This document shows, one piece after another, positions 51,006 through 63,300 of a stretch of 64,000 nt of DNA (positions within the stretch are counted from its first letter, which is position 1; the number at the start of each line of letters is the position of its first letter). The stretch comes from Patagioenas fasciata (lineage: Eukaryota > Chordata > Aves > Columbiformes > Columbidae): the NCBI RefSeq assembly GCF_037038585.1, contig NC_092520.1, forward strand, positions 188,212,604-188,276,603. Direction: 5' to 3'. Below the pieces are notes generated by a model. It ran no database searches, was not told the DNA's origin, and saw only the letters and a list, made by a program, of their open reading frames with translations. A program made the translations under genes and the position numbers.

Positions 51006-53146
51006 TCATGAAAAGCAAGTATAAGCAAGCTTCAAAAACTACTGCTCTGTCTTATGTCTTAATTTACCTAAGATTTCTTAGGGCTTATCTTTGTTTTCCC
51101 TGTAACTGTCAACAATAACCTTGAGTTCTGTGACATTACACTATTAAAAGTCTAATCCTCCATTCATCACAATACTTTTTTTTTGCCAGAGCTCTGAGCT
51201 GTGGCACAATCTGTTCCATGTAGGAGCAAACTTGTTAAACTTATCTATATTTATCACATAAGAGAAACTGTAGCTGACCAAATATAATTACATTTGTATC
51301 AGCATAGAGACTAAACTGGCCATCTACCTCTATGTGCGTAGTCTATTTGCCTCAATGAATTTCTTTCATAGCATCCCATGTGGAAGATGTTTTGTCTGGT
51401 GCTCTGTGAAGTCTACTGTATTTGCAGGAATACAAATTCCCAAATTAGTGTTCTAAAATTGCAACAAAACAGGATTTCAGTGTTTGCCAGAGGATTTAAA
51501 TTAATAGGAGGAAGAAATGGCATTTGTTGGACTTTCATTCTCGATGTTCAGTAAACTTAACAATAAACACTTCTGATAATCCAGGTTTAAACTATTTCAT
51601 AGCAACTACTGTGTTTCCATTCTACATCTGAACAAACTATTAGACAGTTGAATTGGGCCATTTGGATTTTTAAGATGACATTAAGCTTCTACCTTAATAT
51701 AAAGACAGCCAACTCTTGACACAGAGTTCCAGTCTGAACTGAAAAGGGGCAGTCTTCTGCTGATTCTCATTTTAACTGTAACTATTTAAAATTCTTTGCC
51801 CTTGAAGACTCTTTAATCTTGAAAGCAGCATGCAACAGATGATCTCAATCTTATTGCTATCATCTTCCATACTCAGCCTGTTTAAGTCTATTGGGTATGT
51901 TAGTAATACCAGATGGTTTTGGATAGCTTTTTCTGTGAAATGAAAATTAATGGCAGTAGACAGGCAGGAACCTTCTTCTGGCAGAATTTCAGCAGACCTG
52001 TCTGTGCTATTTCTCCCATAACTCAGTTTATGGGGAAAATGGATTCCCTCCTGTTCCCAGGTGTGAATGCCTGCCCCAGGGTATGCTCAGCCTGTGCTGC
52101 ATCCCTGGGTGCGCCAGCATGGACCTGCGTCCTTCAGAAGACTTGGGGAATAAACGTAGGCAGGAGCAATGAAGAAGCACACTGGGGCTTTAGGCTCTCT
52201 GAATTTCCCAAATTACAGCAGAATCAGCTGCTGAAGAGGAAACGGTCACTTCCGAGACTGATACTTCCTTGCTGCTGAAGCAGGTTCTGTTACAGCACTG
52301 TGGAGGGATGTTTGACAGGCAGAGACTTGATCTTTAGATAGCGCACAGTGCTTTTGGGTTTGACTCTATCGTTATTTTATACAGATTTTTGCAAGTAACC
52401 ACGTAGTTTCTCCATCAGAACAAAGGCAGAGGCTGTGCATGCATCTGGAGTTGTCTAATTCAATTCTCGATGTGCCCCTTTTTCCATAAGGTGACCAGAC
52501 ATCACATATGGAAAGGTCATCCCCTTCTTTCTCTTTTGCAGCAGACTGAGGAATGTTTCAAAACAAGTCTATCTTTGCTAATTCAGTTTATTTGTCTTAA
52601 ACTGCATAGGCATTTGTTGAATGATGTGCACTTTATTACTGGAAAGAGAATGTGGAATCCTGTGTTTCTGAAGAAATCTGTGCTGAGACTGCTGGTTGTG
52701 AAGATCCAAGTAGGCTGGCTGGTTGTTATCCATCTAACTGGAAAGGGAGTATGTTTTGGGTGGAGCTTTTAGACAGCACATATTTCCTCTCCTTAATTTG
52801 CTTCTGGAGAGGTATTTTTAGCTTGAACCCTTAACATTTAAGAGGCTTGGAAATTAAAATTATTTTTTAAATTTTTTAATATATAATCTTTTTGCATTTC
52901 AGATTCTATTTTGGGCTTTCTGGAAATGTTAAGGCTATTTCTCTGTATACTGTGTGATAGCTCTATACACAAATGACCCTAAGTTTCTAACCCTTCAAAT
53001 TACGATGCTAATAAAATTATCGTTATTGCTCTTTCTCTCCCTTCCTCCTTTTCCAAGGGAGGGGAGAGCCCAAGCATTTTTTTAAGTAATGCCAGTTTGT
53101 AGCTGAACTTGGCAGCTAGAAAGAATGGGTTAATGTTGGCTTTTGT

Positions 53147-53226
53147 GGGGGTGGGGGGAGGGTGCAATGCAAGCACATTTGAATTTTAAAAGCTTCCTAG
53201 GGAGGTTGAGGGGGGGGGGGGCGGGG
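53147..53226 (+). repeat. Two clustered G-runs (quadruplex candidates)
   Basis: GGGGGTGGGGGGAGGG at 53147-53162, and twelve consecutive G (53210-53221) followed by C and GGGG (53223-53226). Both are on the TES coding strand, so the nascent intron RNA would carry them too. The long homopolymer may also be an assembly or sequencing trouble spot. Confidence 0.8.
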
Positions 53227-55239
53227 AGCAGCCAAAAAACTCCAAACAAGGAACCCAAACCAAAAACCAACCTGTCTGGAAAAAAAAAAAAATTGTGTGT
53301 TGCTCTGGCTTCCTCTTTCTCTTTACAGAACATCCTGGCCAATATTTTGCTCTGTTTATGTGTGACCTGACAAGAGGGTTTTGTTGTTTTCTGATGTAGG
53401 GGGTGTGTGTATGGTGAGACTCTGGATTCCACATGAGAAGACCCTTGTAAACACTCATCAGTGGAGATCAGATTTTATTAACCTGTTAGCTTTATATATC
53501 CAATATAGTCAAAATTGTAGTTGATAAAACAGAACCATAAAGTTATGTTTATTTTAGGTGTCTACTGCTCTGGCTTTAAGTTGATGCCTCTAGAATGTGA
53601 AATTGAGCCTTTAGGCTGATCAAGATGTCACCATGATCAGGCTTGTATTTCTTCTGGATAAGAAAGCAAGAAATAATTTCACGTCCCTCTATGTATCCCT
53701 GCAGTTGCAAGCAGGGATTAATAGCTGTAGAAGTATCTCCTCTCGCTAAATAGCCCATAATCTGCAGGAAGGTTTTATAATATCCCGAGGAGCAATGATC
53801 CTTCAAATTATAAAATAACTAAGGCTATAGTCTTCCCTGCATCTTATGTGCTGTTTGTTGAGCAAATGGTTTGTGAATGTGTTCCTTCATTTTGGACAGA
53901 AACAAGTTGAAAGCTTAGCTGTTTATATCCTTGTATGTACAACAAAAGCAGTATGGCTTCTTGGCATATATTGGAAACTTCCTAATAACAAAACTGTATC
54001 ACAAAATCTAATTAACCCTGACATTGCATTATTGTTCTGAGAACTAAGGTTCGTACCAGGACTTGTCAGCTCTAGCTCACTTTCCATTCATGGTAAAGGG
54101 CAGACTGGAGGTGAGCTGTCCCCTTTGTGATGACTGTCCCTCCTGCTGCATCTGCCCACAGCTCACTGGGAGTGCTCCTCGTGCTGCTGGAGCAGTGGTG
54201 GGAGGGTGGAATGGGTCCCCTCCATGTGTTGGGCATGAACCTGCACACCAGGCTGTGATTACCATTCTATGGTCCTTCATCTGCCTGATTTAAGAGCAAT
54301 GTTCCCTAAAGGTTTAAAGAACTGGAGTAGGGCATTTAAAATTTACTGTAGTACATGGACGCATATGTTATAGAGTTTGGTGTCTATTTTTCACCTTGAA
54401 CTTCATTACTCAGTTAAATGTGCTGATGTGTTGATATATTGTGTGAATACTGGCCTTTACTCTGCACTGGTTTTTATGTTCTCTCATATTTCCCCTGCAT
54501 TGTGAATTGGTCGTCTGCCTTTTTAATCTTTTCATAGCAAAACTGTTTGCATATCATTTATGGTCATTGCTTTCACTAACTGTGTTGTTTCTCTTTCTCT
54601 TTGGAAAGTAAGCTGATATTAGTCCAGCTGAATCATAATTGTAAAGGTTATGTTCTGCTCTCAGTCACTATCAGAGTAGTCTCAAATAGACTTGGGAATA
54701 TTAGACTAATGACTTAGATGTTTTCTTTATTTCTGTCGGATGTCCAGGTTAGTGCATATGAATGTGGCATTTGCTTATTTTTTGATCTCTTGCATCTTGC
54801 CAAACATATTCTGCAAATCACTTTGTCCTGACAGCTGGATTAAATGTCCTTTGACGTGAGGTCTTATGGCCTCACTTGCTGTGGTTTTACAGCCACAGAC
54901 CTAAGTCAGGGCTGAAAAGAATCTGCTTCCTCCCTTGTGTGGAACTTGCACAGAACTGGGCTGGGGAGACAAGTCACCACAAAAATACTTAGTTTTGACT
55001 AAGGCTAACTTTCTGTCTGTTAGCTCAGCCCTGCAAACAGGTTTGTGCAAACGCTGTCACTTATGTAGGTACAATGGAAAGGTGATTGGACCCTAACATA
55101 ACGTCCTGATGTCAGCTTAGTCAAATGCTTAATCTTTACCTTTAGTTGTGGATTGCAGATCATAAGGGCGGCAGTAACATCATTCATGCAACATATTTCT
55201 TGAAGCTGACTGTAGTTTTCTTCTTGCTTTTTTACATAG

Positions 55240-55325
55240 ATGGGCTTGGGCCATGAGCAAGGATTTGGTGCCCCCTGTTTAAAATGCAAGGATAAGTGTG
55301 AAGGATTTGAGCTTCATTTCTGGAG
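55240..55325 (+). CDS. TES: Testin (TES), exon 2
   Basis: 86 nt encoding residues 10-37 and two bases of codon 38. The peptide starts MGLGHEQGFGAPCLKCK and ends FELHFW, essentially the vertebrate testin sequence. It carries Cys22, Cys25 and Cys29 of the N-terminal Cys-rich segment. Cys41, Cys44 and Cys46 follow in exon 3, so the cluster is split by intron 2. Acceptor TTTACATAG and donor GTAAGT are both good. Entry phase is 0 from exon 1 and exit phase is 2 (AG, completed by A at 63048). The exon begins with an ATG that could serve as an alternative start if a different first exon were used. Confidence 0.97.
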
Positions 55326-56480
55326 GTAAGTGGCACCAGGTGTCCCTTAAGCTGTGACTCAGCACTACAGATCTGGGCGTGTATGCAAATGTATAAGTAA
55401 CTGATTTTATTCTCTCTTCAATTAAACTATTCAGATGCTTTAAAGAGACTGTGTCTAGATTCAGGGCCAGAGCTTCTCAGCTGCACAACAGAGTGTTTAG
55501 GTATGCCATCACTTGCGAACGTACCTTTCATTTGCACTGAAGTAAATGCTAGTACTTCTACCGAAGCATTTGCTTTAGCTTAATGAACAGTTGAAGCAGG
55601 TTTGTGAAAACATCTCTGTCCCTACAGTAAGAGAGATGATGGGGAAGAAGTGTGTTTTATCTCAGTAATAAAATGCTTTCTCAGCTCCTGACCAAAGGCG
55701 TACACTTTGATCTCAGATTTTAGGTAACACTATGTTGCAAAGATACTGAAACCTACAAATTACTTGGAGGGGAAAGAGGTGCCATAATTCAAGCAAGTTA
55801 GATAGTACTTGGCCTTGGGTGACGCACTGTTCCTAAACCAGTAAGAGCTGATGATATTTGCAGTAAATATGCTGTAGTCTTTGTTACTTTTGCAGAAATT
55901 TTATATTCCATTAAGACTTTTCTTGTCTTACTGAAACCTTAACAGCTCAGTTCACTGATTATACTGGTTGTGCTTTAAGGTACAGCCTAGTGATTCTGAC
56001 TTACTAGGAAAAAAAAAAAAAATTACTCTTAAAGGTAGCAGCCTGCACAGGGCATACATGTGCACAAGCACACGCTAGCAATGAAAGTGATGTTTCAACA
56101 ATGCTATTTAGCTACAGTCATACCTGTATCTGCAGTAGGGTTTTTTTTGTGAGGTTCTTTAAGGTAGTCTTTACCTCCCAGACAGAGTATCTGATAAGGC
56201 CTAGGAGATTTTTACGTCTTTACCTAAGGATTTGACTGCAGCTGGGACTCAGTTTAGAGAATAACCAGACAAACAGACCACAGCAAACATTTGCTATAGT
56301 TGGTTAAGATATAGCTTCAGTTACATATCTGTAATACATAACTATAAAAACAACTTATAAATTATGAAAGAGGCATGAAATGGTAGTACACTAATAACCA
56401 AACTTGATCATCTAAAGATGGAAGAAATTATTAGATTATGAAAAGATATTTTTTTTCAGTGTACAGATAGTCCCTGAGGA

Positions 56481-56510
56481 GATACTACAGAGATACTACA
56501 AGATACTACA
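56481..56510. repeat. GATACTACA x3 short tandem repeat
   Basis: GATACTACA occurs at 56481-56489, 56492-56500 and 56502-56510, with GA and A spacers. A recent local slippage event is likely. Confidence 0.8.
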
Positions 56511-57566
56511 AAACCAGAACATACTTAACATGTGTGGGTGATTTGATAAAACAGGATAAGATTTTTTGCAGGAGTAAATAGTCTTGTTTATCCATGGTTA
56601 TATGAGAAATTATGTCACTTCCTACTTGAGAGAAAGATCTTTGCTTAGGGCCAGTGTGATAAATAAGGAAATCACAAGTGGGGGGAGAAAAAAAGACTAA
56701 GCCAGTTAACTTTTTCTTAACTCTTCCTTTTTGTTGTCTTTTTCTTAGTTCTGGTTATTAAGAGACCTTGTAATTACTAGCTTATTCTTTGACAGGGAAG
56801 AATTTGCAATGAGAAGATATAAAATGTCTAAAGTTATTTAGTCACATAATTGCATATTTAGCAGGCTGGAATGTGTCTGCTTTGGTATGCATATTAGGAG
56901 GTTTGTGTGTGTATTTTTCTTCAGACACATTTCACAGTGCTCCTGCAGTTAGAGCTCATTGTGCCAGGTCTTAAACACTGTCTGTCCTGGAAAGTAAGAG
57001 CCTGTAGATGGCAGTGGATTAAATAGCAAGAAAGAAAAAGGCATAATACCAGTGGCTGTTTAGTTAATTACCTTTTCAAATTAAACCTTGATATAGAGGA
57101 TGGCTGAAAGTAGTCTGAGAAGCATCTTCTAGCTGTCACACAAATGTAGCACATACATTTGAAATAGAGGAAAAGTTAGCCATTTGAGGCAATTCAAACA
57201 TGGGTCAGAAAACAGCTGTTTCTGCTGGGGGTAGGAAGGGTATGAATCTGAAGTCTGAAATATATTTTTTTAACAGTTTTCAAAGGAAAAAATAATATGC
57301 TTTGCATGATACCAAGATTTCAGGATTCTGCCTCTTGAACAGAAAGGAATGGATCCTAAATAGCTGTTCACCTAGTCATGTTAGCCTTAAAATCTGAAAC
57401 TCTTAAATAGAGGAAACTCGCAGAAGTAGACTGAATATTGTTTTTATAACATGAATGATCAGTACTGCAAGTTAAATCACCAATTTCGCTTTTTCTTCTC
57501 TGTAGGTAATAGGTATTGAAATAGGAATTGTAGTTAGAGAAGCTGTCACAAGTTGGGAGGGATCAC

Positions 57567-58098
57567 TGTGGTGCATTGACCACAGCCAGCAGCCAAGCAC
57601 ACATGGCAGCTATTTGTTCTCCATCCCCTTACAGCAGGGTGGAGGAGCAAAAGGGAAGAACAAAAGTGAGACACCTCACGGGTTGAAATAGTTGAACAGG
57701 TGAAGGAAAAAGCTGGCGGGAAGGGAAGTGTTGCAAAAGCATTCACTTGCCACATCCCACCAGCAGACTGGTGCTCAGCCAGTCTCCAAGCAATGGCCAC
57801 ATTGGAAGTTGGAAACCCTACCTCTTCATCCTCTACCCTGTCTTATTGCTGAGTATGACATTGAATGGTATGGAGTATCCCTCTGGCCAATTAAGAGTCA
57901 GTTGTGCTTCCTACTACCTTCTTGCCCACCCCAGCTTACTTGCTGAAGTAAGAGCAGAGTCCTAAAAGGAGCCCTGACACTGTGCAAGCACCGCTCAGCA
58001 ATAGCAAGTGCTATCAGTGCTGGTTTAGCTATTTGTCCAAGGCATGCACCATATGGCCACTATGGAGAAAGGTACCTGGGTGCCACTGGACCCAGCAG
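57567..58098 (-). mobile_element. Solo LTR, avian ERVL-type (class III ERV), antisense to TES
   Basis: Blocks along about 530 bp match, in order, the reverse complement of a very common avian LTR that begins TGTGCTGG and ends near GGTTAAACCACGACA. In + strand order these are the LTR 3' end at 57567 (TGTGGTGCATTGACCACAG), 'cacgggttgaaata' near 57679, 'gaatggtatggagtatccct' near 57863, 'cccaccccagcttacttgct' near 57927, 'gcaccgctcagcaatag' near 57989 and 'ccactatggagaaa' near 58057. The TATA region is decayed. No gag/pol sequence flanks it, so it is a solo LTR, and no clear 5-bp target duplication survives. Recognised from memory; a repeat-library search would fix the subfamily. Confidence 0.8.
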
Positions 58099-61000
58099 GG
58101 TAAGTGAGTCAGCAGTTGTGTTTGCAGCAGGGCCAGGCTGCAGCCCTTGCTGTGCTCTGTGTAAGGGTGACACTGCCCTCTCCTGGGAGGTGCTGAGGAG
58201 CTTCAGCAGATCATGTAATTCTTGTTCCCTGGTCTGATATAGGAAAGTTCTGGTACTACCTCAAAGAGCTAGTTGTTATTTCTGTGTGTTTCTGCACAAA
58301 AGAGCCTCTATTCTGCCTTTGGGGGAGTCAAATTGGAAAATGCACAAAGAAATCCAAGTATACCAATCTTGTAGTAGGGTTTTATGTGGAGTTCCTACAC
58401 TGTTCTCTATAATGGGAGTGTTTGGAAAAATGCCTCTTCTGGGGTGGCAAGTGCCCAGCACTTTTTGCTATAATTCTTGACACAGTGTGTGGGATGGTTA
58501 TATAGATGCAGGACCATTAATTTGGGCTAGTACAGAAATGGTGGTAAACAAAGCCTTTTTTAAAATTTGTTCCTAAATTTTGAAGTTCTGAAAGCCTCGG
58601 TGTTGTGAGCTGAACACAAAATGAATATGATGAGAGCCGTGGTCTATAACAGTAGCTGAATGGTGAACAATTACCTGTGTAGCAGTGGCAGCAGGCAGGG
58701 TCTTCTCAGTTTGGGTGTTAGACTTCTTTCAGTCTGCGAACAGCCTTCACAAAATTAGCAGGGCAGGCTGGCTCTAAGAGGCTGCTGTTAGGGTATGTGT
58801 TTGCTCTTTGGGAATCTCTCACTAGAGGGAGGTGTGGGACAGCAAAGCTAGAAGCTGCGAAAAGCGGGAAGGAATGTTCTGGTTTATCCTGTTCATGTAT
58901 ATACTGGAAAGAAAAAATTGTCACAGGTGGGGCTTGCCAAGGTACTGGAAAGCTTCTGAAGACAATAATCTTAAGCTTGGGAGTGACCTTTTTCACTTTC
59001 TCTGCACAGGTACAATCTCTTGAAGGCAGGAAGGGCTGATACATTTCTGATTTTACATTTTCTGATATTACAGCTGATGGACAAGTACTGAGGCACAGTT
59101 AGGATTCGCCAGGTATTTGTTGAGGGCTTTTCTGTGCTTGTGGCTGCCACCTCTTGTCACAAAGAGCCACTGCAAAGCCAGTGTAGGAAAAGTCATGATC
59201 AGAATTATTTTTCTTTTCCATACACCAAAAGATAAAGTAGGAGGATGGTTGGCATTTGGTTTTGGAGAAGGAACTGGAAGTCTCTGATCCTTGCCGCCAG
59301 TAGACATCCAGGACACAGGAATTCACCAGCTTGGGAGAGAGGGTGCAATCTGTTTACCTTCCTTCTTCCTCTTTCAAACCACCCAAGACCTGGAAGCAAG
59401 GTACAATCTACTAGATCGGTCTTTTATAGTGATATGCAACTTTTAGTTCCGTAGATTTTTGAAGCTTTCTCCCCATCTTCCATGTTTTGAATGGGAAAAG
59501 CTTCCCAAACTGCTGAGATTTGTCTGGAGGAACATTTTTCTCCTTTGAAGTCCTGAGGGCTATGAACACATAAGTTGGAGTCCTTAGTATCTCCTTCAGT
59601 AAATTCTTGCTGAATGTCATCAAGTGAAGGGAAAATCTTTTCAGCAGTTCAGATGGAGAGAACAAGAAATTGTCACTGCCTGTCTTCTCGATAGAGCCAA
59701 AGGAGATAAAGTCTACAAAAATACATGTGTATATACACACAGACAAACATATAACAACAACTGGTTTTGCTGGCACATGTCAGGTGTTTGCTTTAACAAC
59801 AACAAAGAAAAAGCATCAGTTTTCAGACAGACTTGTGAAGTGTAAGTTAGTCACTTCAGTGATAACAGCTGTATTGTAGTGAAAGAAATGACCAGATGAT
59901 CTATTCTAAGTAATTGACCACATCCCTTTTGCAGAAGGGACAGTGACTAATGAACAGGGCTCTGATGTGGCAACTCAGTGGAAGAAGGTATGACTGAATT
60001 GTAAATAGTACTCTGCAGGAAGAGTTATGTGTGTAAATGTCAAGTGGATATCTTTTAGGACTGGAAACTATTCAAGAAAAGGGATTATAAATCAGGACAG
60101 GAAACTTTTTTTGGCTGTTAGCGGTGTACAGATATCTTCATGTGGCTGAGATCCAGGGGAGCCTTGAGAACCGGGGGAAATGGCAACAGCCTCAGGGATT
60201 TTCCTTTGATTTACTGAGTTATGGTGACATCAGCTATGACTCAGCAGTCTCTGCATTCTTTATGGATTGTTTTCTGCATTTGGAGACTTAAGTATCCACA
60301 AGCCAGGGCCACTAGACTTGTAATTTTGTAACATAGCCCCTATAACAGCTTCCTACAAATTCCATGTAGGCAAAGAGTCAATCACTTTATCTTTGGAAGA
60401 GCAAGTAGGTAACATTACACTGAAATGTACACAATCGAATTCTCCATCTAAGTAAGGCTGGGGTGGGGGAGATTACTGAGTATCTCATTCTTTTCAATGC
60501 AAGTATAAAGCACAGTAGTTCTATGCTGGTTTTCACAATGAGACCCAGCAAGGACCTGAGGACAAGCTGTGTGCTTTCACTTCTTTGCAAATATCTGTTA
60601 ATCTGTTTTTCAGGAAGACAGAAAATCTCAAGGATCCTGAAATTAGCGAAACAAGTTAAGCCTTCAAGGTGAAACTGAGGAAGATAAAAGCAATTGAGTC
60701 AGGGTGTTCTTCTAGCTTGTTGGGGATTGTCTGTTCTCTGCAGGCTGTTGATGCTGCTTTGCTGTGGTTGGACACTGTACAGAGTGGAGAGAGCTGCACA
60801 GTCTGTCACGCTGCTATCATGACCATGCAGGCAGTACAGCAATATGAATTTTCCTTACTGAATTCTGTTTTGCAAGCAGAGCAGTTCTGGGCAGTGAGAC
60901 TATACTTGCATTAGTGTGCAGGTTGACTGAGCGTGTCTGTTTGTTCACCAATGTTATTAGATTACATCCTGTAAAGAGGCAAGGATAAAACTGGGACATA

Positions 61001-63047
61001 CTGTTGCTTAAGTTGAAAAAGTGAAGAAAACATCTGCTAAGCTATAATATTATTCAAATAGATTAACTACTTGAATATAAGTTTCATGTGTGCTGTGAGG
61101 CATATAGCTGCATGATGATCACCATGCAATAATTAATTAAACCTGCTAAAAATAAGGTCTGTTTCTGTGACCTAGTGTTGGATCTCAAAGATTACATGAT
61201 TGAGAGTTGGTAATAAGGTATGATCACATGCACACCTTAAAAGGTGAGCAGAGTGAAGTATAAATTGCTTTATTAATATATTAAATAGCCTCTAAGTATT
61301 AGTTAAGTAAAGGACTCATGTAGATTGGTGCTAAGACCTTACAAAATTTTATGTTGCAAGTGCTTGAGATGGATAGTACAGCGTTTAGACATAATGGGTG
61401 ATGCTAATTCATGTTTTGCTAAGTTGAGAGGTTGCAAAGTGCTCAGTGTTTACTAGGTGTCCAAATGAGTACCAGCTTTGAAATTCTGTGCATCTTTCCT
61501 GTTGTGGAAATGAGTTGGAAGTCATGCAAGCTGTCAGACAGCCTGCACTTCAGTTATTGACTCTTTGTGTTTTTATGTGTTGCAAAGCAAAGTCTATTCT
61601 GCTTAAGGTTCATAATTTCATTGTTATTTTTAGAGTGGAGTGGCTCATTTCTATTGCAGAGTTAGCTATTTTTAATTTTGAGTGGGCTTCATAGCTTAGG
61701 TTTCCATGAATTATGGTTGCTGTATGATCACATGACCAGGCAGCATTCATCACTCACTGAAATGATTGTACCCCACACAGAAAACCGGTATATGTGTGTA
61801 GTGTGTATCTTTGGGCTGGCTGTGCATCACTTCACATGCCATGTTCTGTGCAGGTCCTCCTTCCTTCCTTTCCCACCACCCAATGGGTCTGTGTGTTCTT
61901 GTCATGTACCTATTAAATGCCATAAGGTATGTGTCTTGCCTTCTAGACTTTAGAAGGCAAGATGCAGAACAATATGAGGGTTTTGGCAAGCAGAGTTGAG
62001 AAGTATTTTATAGATAGTAGTTTCATGCTATTTCCTATGTGAAAAATAAATAATCGGGTAAAATATTACTTATTCCTTTTCAAGCTCTAGAGATCCAGAA
62101 CTCTTCACTAATTTCCTTATACTGTGGTTGACTGCTTTGAACTGAAGCTCTGGGAGAGCCATTAATAAATAGTAAGCTAGCTTGTCTAATTCAAAGTTCT
62201 GTTTATTGTATGTGAATTGTTTAATTATGATTAAGGTAATAAATTACTATCTAATAGCCCTTAATAAAAGGAGCTCCAATGTGTTGTATATCAAAGAATA
62301 CCATTTATATCTAAGGAAGGCCTTCTACCTTGTAAGGGTGATATCTGGGAGAATTTTCCGTACAGCATGTGCCAGAGTACCTCTAACTTGGTTCAGAGCT
62401 GTTTGAAAGGCTATGTCCATATAAGCCTTTTGCTTTTCTTTCATCTTCTCTTTTAGATGCTGAACTTTGAACAGCGCTTGGTGCAATTACACTGTATATC
62501 TGTCTGTACGCATTTTTTTTCCATTCTAGGAGATATTTGTTTCCACTTGAGAGCAACTCTGAAGTGCATATGAAGAGAATAGTATGGAATGTGTGTGTAA
62601 TTTTTGGGTGTATAAAGAGAACCTGAAAAACTAAAAGCCCAAGTAAATGGTTGCTGGGGGGATCAAGTGGATGCGTTTAAGTTAACTCATGGGTGACTAC
62701 CCATACTAAATCTGGTAGGTGGATGATAATGGACGTGTATGTGTGTGATCACAACTGAGATGTAACTGAAGGAATGATATAGCATCATATTCAAAATGCA
62801 TTAGTGTAGTTGACTGATATCTGTCTGACTACAATCTCTGTGAACAAATAATGTAAGTAATACAACAGAAGAAATAATCTTCTCAAGAGGTGTTTGATGT
62901 ATTGCAGGATAATTTGCATATTCCCTAATCAAAGCACTGAAAACAAGTTTTTGGGTTTCCAGTGGTGTTGTTACTATGTATGCAGCTGGTGTGAGTTGTA
63001 ATGTTCAGCTGAGACTGTAACTTTCTTGCTGTTTCCGTAAATTTCAG

Positions 63048-63300
63048 AAAAATATGCCGCAACTGCAAATGTGGCCAGGAAGAACATGATGTCCTCACAA
63101 GCAATGAGGAAGATCGGAAAGTGGGGAAACTGTTTGAAGACACAAAATACACGACCCTTATTGCAAAGCTGAAGAGTGATGGCATTCCCATGTATAAACG
63201 TAATGTAATGATACTGACTAATCCAGTGCCAGCCAGAAAGAACATATCCATCAATACCGTGACTTATGAGTGGGCTCCTCCTGTGCAGAATCAGACACTT
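63048..63300 (+). CDS. TES: Testin (TES), exon 3 (start of PET domain)
   Basis: 253 nt. The first base completes Arg38, then 84 codons run to Leu122. It starts [15 protein letters not shown] (Cys41, Cys44 and Cys46 of the N-terminal Cys-rich segment), continues through an acidic/basic stretch ([16 protein letters not shown]), and ends in the conserved [15 protein letters not shown], which lies in the beginning of the PET domain (about residues 92-199 in human testin). Acceptor ATTTCAG, donor GTAAGT, exit phase 0. PET mediates protein interaction, and with the three C-terminal LIM domains testin binds cytoskeletal partners such as zyxin and Mena at focal adhesions. The next exon should encode ARQYMQMLP-type PET sequence beyond this window. 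No stops, frameshifts or odd substitutions occur in the coding part seen. Confidence 0.97.

Larger units (their letters stand above)
43291..55239 (+). other. TES: TES intron 1 (11,949 bp)
   Basis: Bounded by donor GTAAGA and acceptor TTTACATAG, with a strong pyrimidine tract (TTTTCTTCTTGCTTTTTT). Contents seen: the 3' half of the CpG island, a T run near 43818, a T/TTTC tract (45488-45528), an A run (48969-48987), a CR1 3' end (about 50.9 kb) and G-rich tracts (53147-53226). No other exon is supported. A 179-codon minus-strand frame at 45832-46371 opens with GTG and has no domain. Confidence 0.93.
55326..63047 (+). other. TES: TES intron 2 (7,722 bp)
   Basis: Bounded by GTAAGT and ATTTCAG. 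Contents seen: an A run near 56010, a GATACTACA triplet (56481-56510), an antisense ERVL-type solo LTR (57567-58098) and otherwise ordinary AT-rich intron. The remaining open frames are short with no family resemblance. Confidence 0.93.
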
